From: Paraglomus occultum
Lineage: Eukaryota > Glomeromycota > Glomeromycetes > Paraglomerales > Paraglomeraceae
DNA length: 15,663 bases
Reading direction: 5' to 3'
Assembly (NCBI GenBank): GCA_910592205.1
Contig: CAJVPJ010000845.1
Span: 1 to 15,663, forward strand
This document shows, piece after piece, positions 1 to 8,009 of this stretch. Under the pieces are notes generated by a model that saw only the letters and a list, made by a program, of their open reading frames with translations, was not told where the DNA came from and made no database searches. Position 1 is the first letter of the stretch. Every line of letters begins with the position of its first letter. The position numbers and the translations under genes are program-made.

Positions 1-11
1 CCCCCCTGATG

Positions 12-58
12 AAGTACCCCGGGTACTATACAAAAACAGTAAAATACCCGGGGTACTT
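12..58. repeat. 14-bp perfect inverted repeat
   Basis: The arms 12-25 (aagtaccccgggta) and 45-58 (tacccggggtactt) are exact reverse complements separated by 19 nt. The sequence would form a GC-rich hairpin in otherwise AT-rich DNA. It sits about 260 nt upstream of the transposase relic, so it could be part of an old element end, but no matching copy was found on the far side. Confidence 0.75.
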
Positions 59-100
59 TAGTCAAAGAAATACGGTATTTCGATAAAATTATGGCCGTGG

Positions 101-130
101 AACATGTCGGATGTGTGTAACATGTCGGAT
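101..130. repeat. Short direct repeat, 12 nt twice at 18-nt spacing
   Basis: The 12-mer aacatgtcggat occurs at 101-112 and 119-130. A weaker similar stretch (acatatcagga) follows near 160. The surroundings (59-320) hold no gene that I can recognise. Confidence 0.6.
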
Positions 131-320
131 AAATTCCTGGTCTAATACGTATGCACGTGACATATCAGGAGGGTGATAAACATTTTGTTTCCCCCTATCT
201 TTAGGCCATAATAAAGGTTCAGACTTTATAGAGGGGTTTGATTTAGGAAATGATAGGACAGCAGTGTACTGTTTACCGTCGCCACACTATCATGTATTAA
301 GCAGGCCCGACTTGTTGGTT

Positions 321-791
321 AGAGCTTTTATCATATCAACAACTACCGACATCTTCAATAATCAGTTTTAAGACCGTACCGACCCTGCTTATGCAACTAT
401 ATACAATTCATGGATTGGTGCTGATGACATTTTTCGAATAGTGCCTCTTGTATACTCATTAATGTCCCGCATGCGTGCTACAGGCAACTTTTTCAGAACC
501 TAATCGACTATAGTGATGGAAATGGGATGCAACTCCAGCCACGGTTTATATTAACAAGCGGTGATCAATGCTGCATTTGACAATGTCGAAAACAAAGGTT
601 GTCATTTTCATTTAGCCCAAACTGTCTAATGGAAAAGTGCAGGCTGCTGGTCTAAGCACGAGATACAATACTGATTCGACAAATTCCTGCGCTCGCTTGC
701 ATTCTTGTCCCCTGATACTATCCCAGCAGCATTCGACAAATTAAGAGGCAGGCCACAATATGCATTAAGAAATGGAAATATACTGCGATTT
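321..791 (+). pseudogene. Decayed MULE (Mutator-like) transposase fragment
   Basis: Translated pieces line up in the order expected for the MULE transposase domain but in shifting frames. RAFIISTTTDIFNN begins at 321. FKTVPTLLMQLYTIHG occupies 367-414. In the next frame WIGADD, then IVPLVYSLM, run from 411 to about 464. QPRFILTSGD begins at 536. INAAFDNVENKGCHFHLAQ begins at 564, and LRSLAFLSPDTIPAAFDKL starts at 690. The frame from 564 to 830 is interrupted by stops at 627 and 672, and at least two frameshifts lie upstream. The acidic residue normally before FKT and the usual TDFE motif are both damaged (LTSGD in place of LTDFE). The protein cannot be made, so this is an old dead copy of a DNA transposon. 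The identification rests on the conserved QLYTIHG, PLVY and C-x-FH motif series of this family. Confidence 0.85.
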
Positions 792-830
792 TCACTTTTA
801 TTTGTACCTGCATTTTTGGTCTGTTGCTGA

Positions 831-1464
831 CAATATGGAGTATGCCTTCCCGAGAACGCAAATTCGGTAGAAGCCTGGCATCGAAGGTGGGATACCTTGG
901 TAGGAAAAAACAACAAGTAATGTTAAATTATACAGTGACTCTATGAAAATGTGTTGTGAGTTTGTTATCGAGAAACAAGGTTTGAACGAATAACCATATT
1001 AACATAGATCTGGATCTTGACGTATCAAATGAGCTATTTACATTATTTTCATCCGCCATCAGATTTTATCTTTCCGCACATAATTCTGCATGTATTACAT
1101 AGTCGAAAAATGCAATAGTATTATTGTTATGACTATAAACCTACCTGTTATAATTCATAATTAAAAAATTATTTATTTAGCGTTTACACCAGAAAGAATC
1201 AATCTAATAAATAAAAGAATAGACTGTATACCGATAATAATAAGCTTTACATTAATATTGTAAATTATTGCGTATGGCGTATTATTTTAAAAGGTAATTA
1301 TTTACATTGATTATATATCGAGAGCCAATATACCAGGGTATACCGATCTTGACAATTTAACACTTTCAATGGGAATTTGGCCCGTTCCGCCTTCGAACTA
1401 AACTTTCGGATGACAGTTAGTGACGTTCGATGATCTGATATCGATTTTGTATTGTTTAATCTCT
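831..1464. other. Intergenic, nothing recognised
   Basis: Very AT-rich DNA with many short stops in all frames. I see no conserved motif, RNA gene or repeat longer than chance. Confidence 0.6.
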
Positions 1465-1472
1465 TTTGACAG

Positions 1473-1657
1473 GCTTAGTCCAAAAACTTATTGGTGGGGG
1501 AAATTCTATTGCAATGACGCAATTTTACACTTTCGCCAACAATGACGACACAAATCTTCAACAGGGGAATAAAAATAGCAATTTATATCTAAACGCGATT
1601 ATAACAAACTATTCTAAATTGAAGAATTTATTAACGAAAGTCTCGTTCGTTATATAA
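1473..1657 (+). other. Exon-like open frame, unrecognised
   Basis: An open frame of about 61 codons follows a good splice-acceptor context (pyrimidine-rich run ending in ttttgacag, 1463-1472). It begins LVQKLIGGGNSIAMTQFY and ends at a TAA at 1655-1657. The composition is Asn/Leu-rich. The only upstream start in frame is a TTG, so if real it would be an internal or last exon with its partner not found. No family is recognised. It may be chance. Confidence 0.15.
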
Positions 1658-1977
1658 TTAGGATATAAATTCTAGAGGCTCGCCCTTCGTGTACTATAAA
1701 TATGCAGAGTCTTGATATTTGAGTAGTACATAACTTGTACAAACAAAATATTCGATACAACCGCTTCATCAACACACGGATTCACAGAATTTAATCTATT
1801 CGTCCTTTTTCCTTGGACTTAAAAAGCCGAATTAATAATTTTATTTTTATTAGTAACAAGAAATGTTACAAAAAAAAGGTGTTGAGGGAGCGGGAAAAGG
1901 AAAAGAGAGTATTACGACTTTACAGATTAGACCTCCTAATGAGTGTTATTTTGACTCACTGTATGCATATCGCTCAC

Positions 1978-2017
1978 GAGGGAAAAAGAAAGCGGGGGGA
2001 AGGAGAAAAGAAAGGGG
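1978..2017 (+). promoter_or_regulatory. Polypurine tract upstream of the PLAC8 gene
   Basis: Forty nucleotides are all A or G except one C at 1993. A second purine-rich run lies at 1884-1910. The tract is about 80 nt upstream of the TATA box of the following gene. Such tracts are commonly nucleosome-poor promoter DNA and can adopt triplex structure; that role is inferred here. Confidence 0.4.
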
Positions 2018-2098
2018 CTTCGCACGAAATATATTTTGTATTGCATTACGGCATTTCTTGTACTACTGTGCAACATAAATATTAATTATCTCTTTGAT

Positions 2099-2177
2099 TA
2101 TAAAAACCGACCTTCCGTGCGTAACAAGAAAGAAAGAGTGTTTCATCGATTCTTCTCCCTCTCAACTCTGCTGTTCA
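2099..2177 (+). promoter_or_regulatory. Core promoter of the PLAC8 gene
   Basis: A TATAAAAA box lies at 2099-2106, and a C/T-rich initiator-like stretch follows at about 2148-2177 (ttcttctccctctcaactct). The start codon is at 2222, giving a leader of roughly 50-70 nt if transcription starts in the C/T stretch. Confidence 0.5.
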
Positions 2178-2221
2178 ATTGAAAACGAAAGAATTTCAAC
2201 TCTTTAATAACGAGTGTAGTC

Positions 2222-2797
2222 ATGTCTTACGAACCAAAAGAGTATCCGGTGCAACAGGCTGTCTATACACCACAACCCGGAATGAGCATACCTCAAGCCC
2301 AACCGCAAGCTGTCCCAAAAAGTCAAGGAGGTTGGAAAGCAAGTCTATTCGGTTGCTTCGCTGTTCCCGGACTCTGCCTCAAGACATTTTGTTGCCCTTG
2401 TATCACATTTGTAAGGCTAATGCGGCATGGAATTATTTTATTTCTTTTCCAGTCTCACCTCACTCTTCTAACATAAATTTATTGACAGGGCGAAACGAAA
2501 GCCAAAATGGGCTCGGGTTTTTGCTCAAGTTGTTGTTTCTTCGTTTGTTCAATGTGTATAGGCTATAATTGCTGTCTTCGTATTATGACGCGCGGTGATA
2601 TTCGTGCCAGAAAAGGAATCAACGTATGACTGCTTTCTACTTTTTTTGTGTATGTCTTCCTTAAACTTATATACAATCTGTTAATTAATCTTTCTTTTGT
2701 TCGTTTTTCTTAGGGTAGCTGTATGGGAGACTGTTGCACTCATTTTTGTTGCGGATGCTGTGCTTTGATACAGGAACGCCGTGAATTTGATGATTGA
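2222..2797 (+). CDS. PLAC8 family cysteine-rich membrane protein
   Basis: Three exons (2222-2410, 2489-2623, 2714-2797) join in phase 0 to a 135-residue protein. Both introns (78 and 90 nt) are GT-AG; the first has a ctaac branch-point-like site at 2468-2472. The start is the ATG directly before the SYEPKEYP peptide, within a short leader. Residues 1-40 are a Pro/Gln-rich, probably disordered tail. The PLAC8 domain follows: LCLKTFCCPC at 51-60 contains the diagnostic CCPC. A hydrophobic, Cys-rich stretch around 70-93 (FCSSCC...IGYNCCLRIM) could span a membrane. RGDIRARKGI (98-107) leads to the hallmark C-terminal CALIQERREF (124-133). The family includes plant FW2.2/PCR-type and animal PLAC8 proteins, linked to cell number control and to metal (cadmium, zinc) tolerance at the plasma membrane. 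Which role applies here cannot be read from the sequence. Length and motifs are complete and the gene looks functional. Confidence 0.93.
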
Positions 2798-2914
2798 TAG
2801 CATATTTACTTATTATACGTAATTTCTAAGCGTCGATTAAATAATACTGATAGTTAAATATTACTATGTTCATTGGGCCGTACATTGGTCATGTGCTGGT
2901 TTTGATACACACAT

Positions 2915-2920
2915 AATAAA
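2915..2920 (+). terminator. Poly(A) signal of the PLAC8 gene
   Basis: AATAAA lies 118 nt after the TGA at 2795-2797, in an A/T-rich context (cacataataaatatatac). Confidence 0.5.
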
Positions 2921-3151
2921 TATATACATATAGCGAAAGTACATTGCTTGCCATTTCGACATACAGTGTATATTGCTTTTTGAGTATAAATGTTGTAAAT
3001 GAGAGTTATCTGAACTTTATAACTTTAACATGTTACAACGCCTCGTTAATTTGGATAATTTGTTGATCAATTGAAGAGTGCCAATATTCTTTTCGATGAA
3101 AAAACAAAACTCAATTGTGAATATATCCGATTTATTCCACCGATTGAATAG

Positions 3152-3180
3152 TTGTCGGTGAAATGATTGTCTCCCGACAA
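3152..3180. repeat. Hairpin and dispersed 15-mer (copy 1)
   Basis: ttgtcgg (3152-3158) pairs with ccgacaa (3174-3180) across a 15-nt loop. The 15-mer ttgtcggtgaaatga at 3152-3166, followed after a few bases by ctcccg, recurs at 8951-8974, where the right arm of the hairpin is lost. Confidence 0.5.
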
Positions 3181-3254
3181 AAGTGCCAACTAATCGGAAA
3201 AAATTTGCTAACAGCATGTCGCTCTTTTATGCAACAAGGATGGTAATGAGTGGC

Positions 3255-3404
3255 ATGCTTCATACAATAAATGGTTTACTTGTAAAAGTATTGTTTATAT
3301 TCGTTGCATACGTATTTGTTTCTGGCGCTGAAGACAAAGTGCCAGTCTGCAAAAAATTATCGAATGGTAAAAACGTAGGAGGAAACTTGCATAAAAACCC
3401 ATAA
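3255..3404 (+). CDS. Candidate small secreted peptide
   Basis: An ATG at 3255 opens a 49-residue frame ending in TAA at 3402-3404; in-frame ATGs at 3216, 3240 and 3246 could extend the N-terminus slightly. Residues 1-25 look like a signal peptide: a polar start, a hydrophobic core LLVKVLFIFVAYVFV, then SGA before ED, a plausible signal-peptidase site. The predicted mature part is only about 24 residues (EDKVPVCKKL and onward, ending HKNP), basic and with one Cys. A diverged copy of the mature part and of the downstream DNA lies at 4638-4868. Retention of the same reading frame with a 9-nt deletion in that copy suggests coding history. No TATA box or AATAAA sits close by, and the size allows chance. 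I recognise no family; secreted effector-like or signalling peptide is a guess only. Confidence 0.35.
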   Translation: MLHTINGLLVKVLFIFVAYVFVSGAEDKVPVCKKLSNGKNVGGNLHKNP

Positions 3405-3575
3405 CAAATTCGTTTGGATCAAGTGAATCAATAGTAAATATATTAAATAGCAAAAAGGCCATATATATAGCGAAACGTTAGTAGTAAAAAGTAACTTGCT
3501 TTATATCGGAAAAATTATAGCAGGAAAGGAAGCAGTGTGCATCAAGAAACGTGTTCTTTGTACCTAAACAATATT
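3317..3575 (+). repeat. Direct repeat, copy A
   Basis: This stretch, from tgtttctg through the candidate peptide's 3' part and about 170 nt beyond its stop, matches 4637-4868 with substitutions and small indels. Shared landmarks are gtgccagt-tgcaaaaaatta, attcgtttggat, aagtgaatca, agtaaatatatta and gaagcagtg. Confidence 0.8.
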
Positions 3576-3797
3576 AAATTGAAATCCGTTCCTGTAAATT
3601 ATTTCATTTGAGTCTGTGTCCTATTTCGACGCGAAATTATAATGTTTAGCTGCGGGTCGCTTCATACTCACTTCGTCACAAAATAGCGATTATTTCGCCA
3701 CGACACTTCAAATAGCCAACATGTAATACGTACGCCTCGCACTGTTGTACATCTACGAATTCAGTCCACTATCGATGATAATTGATCCAGTATCATA

Positions 3798-4100
3798 TTA
3801 CTGTTCATCAGCTTCGGCATGAAAGCTTGTTTGATTAAGAATAAGGCCAAAAAGGTCTTCCACTTGAATATCATCGCTCGAATTGAAAAGAGAATGTCCA
3901 ATGATATAACGTTTGCCGATAGCCGAAATGTTATCGGTCACTAGGAAAATGCATCAACAATGAGTCGGCAAAACAATAGCGAATGGATCCAAACACTCTT
4001 AATGCTCGCTGTTTTCGCCAGAACTTCTAACAACACGATTTAATTCCCCTGTTCTTATTCTTTCAAAGTTCTTCCTCGTCGGACAACTATCTAACTCGCC
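3798..4100 (-). pseudogene. Decayed coding fragment, unrecognised
   Basis: Read on the minus strand from 4100 down to the TAA at 3798-3800, one frame stays open for 98 codons except for a TAA at 3999-4001 and a TGA at 3954-3956. It contains coherent protein-like stretches such as NFERIRTGELNRVVRSS, then VTDNISAIGKRYIIGHSLF and IQVEDLFGLILNQTSFHAEA before the terminal stop. Base composition is less AT-rich than the flanks. A further fragment (TKVAGQTYGDFMTHTGF) continues in another frame near 4120-4170. This pattern fits an eroded gene or transposon fragment. I could not place it in a family. Confidence 0.35.
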
Positions 4101-4637
4101 TCAGTTACTGAAAACCCGTATGCGTCATAAAGTCCCCATACGTCTGCCCCGCAACTTTAGTTTGACTGGCATTCTTGGGCTATATTGATTAAGAGGGTTG
4201 TTCCATGGTCTAGCGTTCGAGAGAAAGATGACCTCAGCTATACGGAGTCTGATTCATCTCCCTAAGGAAAGAACATTGATTTTGGTAAGAAATGAAGACG
4301 GCAAGAATGTATCGTTTATGTACCGCTTAACTCAACATTTCTTCAACATACAATGCTGATCCAACCTCTATCACATGACCAGAGAAATTTTGTGACTTGC
4401 GATCCGTTGTAACACAGTTCACAAAGGATAGTAGTAGACGGTTGCAATTCTTAAGGAATATGTTTCGTGAATATTGAATCAATCCATTTTTACGCTTCTG
4501 GGAGATAATAATCGACAACAGTACGAGCAAGACTTTCCATATTCAATATCATACAATCTTTGAAGAACAGTAGTATAGTAAAGTAATGGGTAAGATGCCG
4601 ATATTCGGAATGAACAATGTTACCAAACACATGACAT

Positions 4638-4868
4638 GTTTCTGACACTGAAGACACAGTGCCAGTTTGCAAAAAATTATTGAATGGTAAAAATGTAGTG
4701 CGTAAAAATCCATAATAGATTCGTTTGGATTAAGTGAATCAGTAGTAAATATATTAAGTAGTGAAAAGGCAATGATATTGAAAGTTAGTAGTATATATAG
4801 AAGTATAAAAGTAACTTAGAGAAAAGAAGCAGTGCAGAAACGTGTTTTTTTTGTATCTGTATTAATGT
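4638..4868 (+). pseudogene. Direct repeat copy B with truncated peptide gene
   Basis: This is the second copy of the 3317-3575 segment. The frame VSDTEDTVPVCKKLLNGKNV, then VRKNP, ends in TAA at 4713-4715 and mirrors the C-terminal half of the candidate peptide at 3255-3404, minus three residues (a 9-nt in-frame deletion). Directly upstream a TGA (about 4632) closes the frame and there is no hydrophobic leader, so the copy lacks a signal peptide and a start codon. Differences from copy A are mostly G/C in A changed to A/T in B. It is best read as a degenerate duplicate. Confidence 0.6.
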
Positions 4869-4869
4869 T

Positions 4870-6127
4870 ACGTCACTTTATGATAAATATTTAAAGCATG
4901 TATTAAGTAATTACGATGTTAGAACGTACGGTAATTGTTAATAAATCGTATTATGTAATGATGAAAGTACAGTATATTACGATTGATTATGTTTACTACC
5001 AGAACGGGTATTTGAGTGTGGTTAGATTAGAAAATTAAGGAGCGGAGCAGAAAGTGATCCGCATTTGCAGTTTTATTGGCTGCCATACAAATTTGACCAA
5101 CCAATGGAATTGCGAGAGATTTAGACATACTCGACAAAATCTTGTCCAATAGTTAATTCAAAAGTTGGTTCTTTATAGGACAATCTATTAAATAGATTAT
5201 TGATCTAGTATTTTTAGTGACAAAACTTTTGACGTTTGGGATGTTGTTGAATTGGCACAGAGACTTTGCAAACGTTTGTGCAAATGACTTCTCCTTATAC
5301 AAATAGAGAAGACGTTAATTTGTAAATTAAAAACCAATTAGCGAACATTTTTACGGTCAGTAGTTTGTTATTATATGATAATGGTATAACGACATGGAAA
5401 AATTGAGATTTTAAAGACAAGTTAAAGTCTATTTGGTAATATCAATTAACAACTTTTTGTTCTAATTGTTATTTGTCAAGATAAATTTAAACCTCTACGG
5501 TTAATAGCGTAATTTTATTGCTATCTATCGTATGATAATGTTAATATAAACTAAGACGAGAATATTATGTTATGATTAATCATAGATAGCGAATAGGAAA
5601 AAACTTTGAAAACGTGAGCAGAATAATTTGGTTACGCAAATGATAAATAATATTTTATATAAAGAATGTTATTACTTCTGAATATTAGATAACTAATAAA
5701 AACCTGCATCGTTCGAACAATCTGAAAAAGTTTGTTTACAGTTTTATTTATTTGAGACGCGTAATAAAAACCAAGCAACTAATTATAATGGGTAAGCTTT
5801 TCCGTAAATAGCCAGAGTCGTTTTTGTATAAAAGTTACCAACAAAGAATTAGTCAATAATGTCACATCAATCCTTGCAACTACACTCTGCGGGTAGCATC
5901 AACTCTTGGTTAATGTGACAGACACAATGGTAAATTTAGCAAACTATAATCGAATTATTGTGTCTGCTTTATTAAGTTTTCTGTAAATTACAAAGCAAAC
6001 GTGATATTAATATTGTACTTTTTCTCGTATTTATTTGACTTGAATGTAATTAATTAAGCAAAGTGATAGTAATGATGACTACCTTGATAAAATTTACAAA
6101 TTACTATATATAATGCACTACTGCTTA
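4870..6127. other. Intergenic with two overlapping inverted repeats
   Basis: There is no gene in this AT-rich stretch. At 5860-5867 (tgtcacat) and 5913-5920 (atgtgaca) is an 8-bp inverted repeat. Overlapping its right arm, cagacacaat (5919-5928) pairs with attgtgtctg (5957-5966). The two hairpins share two bases. No other feature was recognised. Confidence 0.55.
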
Positions 6128-6133
6128 TTTATT
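6128..6133 (-). terminator. Poly(A) signal of the F-box gene
   Basis: TTTATT on the plus strand (AATAAA on the minus strand) lies 57 nt beyond the stop codon of the F-box gene. Confidence 0.5.
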
Positions 6134-6189
6134 ATGAACTTTTTTATTATCATAGATTACATAACGTGTTATGGTATGTATCTAACATA

Positions 6190-7800
6190 TTAAAAATATC
6201 CTATAATATTATTACTATTATTATATACATATTCACTCAAACCTTGAAAACAATTTTTTATCTCAATAAAAACACTAAACTTGTCATTGAAACAAATATT
6301 TTTTAAATCAAATTTCATGTATTCTACTAATGAATCAAGGTAAGTATCATCACACAAATTGATGCTAAGAGTGAAGGATTCAAGATTTTCTGTATAGTTT
6401 GATAAAAATGTGGTCAAACCTTCCAAAGACATTTTATAATGAATTTCCAATTTGAGACATGTTACTGATGGTGATAGATTCATACCAAGTGCCAACAACA
6501 TTGTTGTTGATATTTCGTCATCTTGGTGACAAGCATGCATGTTACAAATAAAGATTGATAAATCTTTCAAGTGTCTCCATAATGGAAGAACAGCTTGCAT
6601 AAATGTAATGGAATTCTGTAGACATATATCAACTTCCAGACTGACAAGCTTGGGTGTACTTGTTGCACAGGATTTCCATGTTTCAGCATAACATGTCTGG
6701 TCCGGGTCGCAAACTTGCTTTATAGACAGAGTCGTTAAATTTTCCTTCAAATTCCCTAATATGGCATTAAAACCAAAAATATTAATTTTTACGCCACATA
6801 ATTTTAGAGTATAAAGGTGAGAGAATGCGTTTGATGGTAGCTGCAAAGGACATGGCGGATCTAAACTACAATGTTTTAGCTTGACATAACGAAGTTTTGT
6901 AAAACGGCCGAGAAAAGCAAGTATGTCATATGATGACAAATGTGTGATTTTGATTTTTTTGAGACAGTCTTTTTGGCTATATAAAGCTTGCCAGACTGGT
7001 TTTGAACTGACCCCATGACTTTGAAAATCAAGAGATAGGGATACAGCTTTTAATTTTTCTTGCTGACAAATAAGTTTACTGATTGCGTCACACCATCGAT
7101 TAGCGTCCGTCAATGTCGTGCAACCAGACACATCGATTTTGAAAAAATCGAGCTTTTTTAGTTTTTCTGCGGCACTATTTAAAATGTCTGGGCGGAACAT
7201 TTGGCCAACTTCAAATCGTCTCAGTCGATTAAAATTTGTGCGTTTTGTAGTGAAAATGTTCCACATCTCATGCGGCCATTCCTGGTGAGAATAGCTTATA
7301 TCATAAGTAGTGTCGCTCGCTTCGTCATATTCTTCATCACAATCGAGCTGTGTCATATCTATTTCCGCTAAGGAGGGACAGTGCTTGACCATACCTCTGC
7401 AAAGTCTTAGAAGCAGCAAATGTCCGCATTCCTCCAGTTTCGTTTTACCGAGATAGCGCACTACTGCGGTCAAGCAATATTGCATTTTCATTGTTCTGAC
7501 AAAGCTCAAATAGTTGAAAAACGGATGCGTATTTTGCGGAGGTATATTCACTCCTAGTGAACCTGACAAATCGTCGAGCGTTTTTTCTGGCAAGAGGGCT
7601 AAAAACTTGTCGAGCATTCTCTCTGCTTTGGATCCACTCCAATAGAACGGTGTCTTCCATAGATAAACGATAGCACATCGGCACCAAATGTGATTAACAA
7701 AGAGACAGGAATAAAGGTCTCTGCTGCTTTCAGACAATTCATAAACTATTTGTGCAACACAAAGTATAGGTAAGTTTGCCGCTTTACCACTAGTCGTCAT
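6190..7800 (-). CDS. F-box protein with leucine-rich repeats
   Basis: A single uninterrupted 536-residue frame. The ATG at 7798-7800 is the first after an upstream in-frame TAG and lies just before the F-box, so the start is well supported. Residues 10-52 form an F-box: LP at 10-11, then SCLFVNHIWCRC and LWKTPF (31-52), the usual pattern for the expanded fungal F-box families. An acidic patch (DCDEEYDEASD) lies at about 153-163. From about residue 213 to 482, degenerate leucine-rich repeats recur every 20-50 residues (for example LKKLDFFKIDVSGC, KLRYVKLKHCSL, LYTLKLCGVKIN, NLTTLSIKQV, KLVSLEVDIC, HLKDLSIFIC, SVTCLKLEI). Family knowledge: the F-box binds Skp1 in an SCF ubiquitin ligase and the LRR half selects the substrate. 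The target is unknown. No intron is evident, and the reading frame is intact, suggesting a functional gene. Confidence 0.9.
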   Translation of the reverse strand: MTTSGKAANLPILCVAQIVYELSESSRDLYSCLFVNHIWCRCAIVYLWKTPFYWSGSKAERMLDKFLALLPEKTLDDLSGSLGVNIPPQNTHPFFNYLSFVRTMKMQYCLTAVVRYLGKTKLEECGHLLLLRLCRGMVKHCPSLAEIDMTQLDCDEEYDEASDTTYDISYSHQEWPHEMWNIFTTKRTNFNRLRRFEVGQMFRPDILNSAAEKLKKLDFFKIDVSGCTTLTDANRWCDAISKLICQQEKLKAVSLSLDFQSHGVSSKPVWQALYSQKDCLKKIKITHLSSYDILAFLGRFTKLRYVKLKHCSLDPPCPLQLPSNAFSHLYTLKLCGVKINIFGFNAILGNLKENLTTLSIKQVCDPDQTCYAETWKSCATSTPKLVSLEVDICLQNSITFMQAVLPLWRHLKDLSIFICNMHACHQDDEISTTMLLALGMNLSPSVTCLKLEIHYKMSLEGLTTFLSNYTENLESFTLSINLCDDTYLDSLVEYMKFDLKNICFNDKFSVFIEIKNCFQGLSEYVYNNSNNIIGYF

Positions 7801-7978
7801 GTTTCGATGCTGCGATGAATTTGGCTACGTAGTGGACAAGGATGAGATGTGCGGAAGTGCTTGCTAAAATATAATCCATGGTCACACACAGCACAAAACT
7901 TGTGTCGATCAGCGTTTGCTGCATATTTTTGTAGTAACTGTGTTGACAATCACTTTGAACATCTGATACGTTTATTCT

Positions 7979-7988
7979 ATTTATATAT
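7979..7988 (-). promoter_or_regulatory. TATA-like box of the F-box gene
   Basis: On the minus strand a TATATAAAT-type sequence lies about 180-190 nt upstream of the F-box start codon. A weaker TATATTTT sits nearer (about 65-75 nt upstream). Either could serve. Confidence 0.3.
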
Positions 7989-8009
7989 GCACGGTTTTCT
8001 AATCCGATT

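Noticed and set aside
626-916. 96-residue minus-strand frame
   Set aside because: It is the reverse shadow of the MULE transposase relic, whose plus-strand motifs are clear.
1813-2085. Two overlapping plus-strand frames upstream of the PLAC8 gene
   Set aside because: Their length comes from the low-complexity purine tract, which lacks T-starting stop codons, not from coding constraint.
3017-3217. 66-residue minus-strand frame
   Set aside because: It runs through the hairpin region with no domain, promoter or partner; chance is likely.
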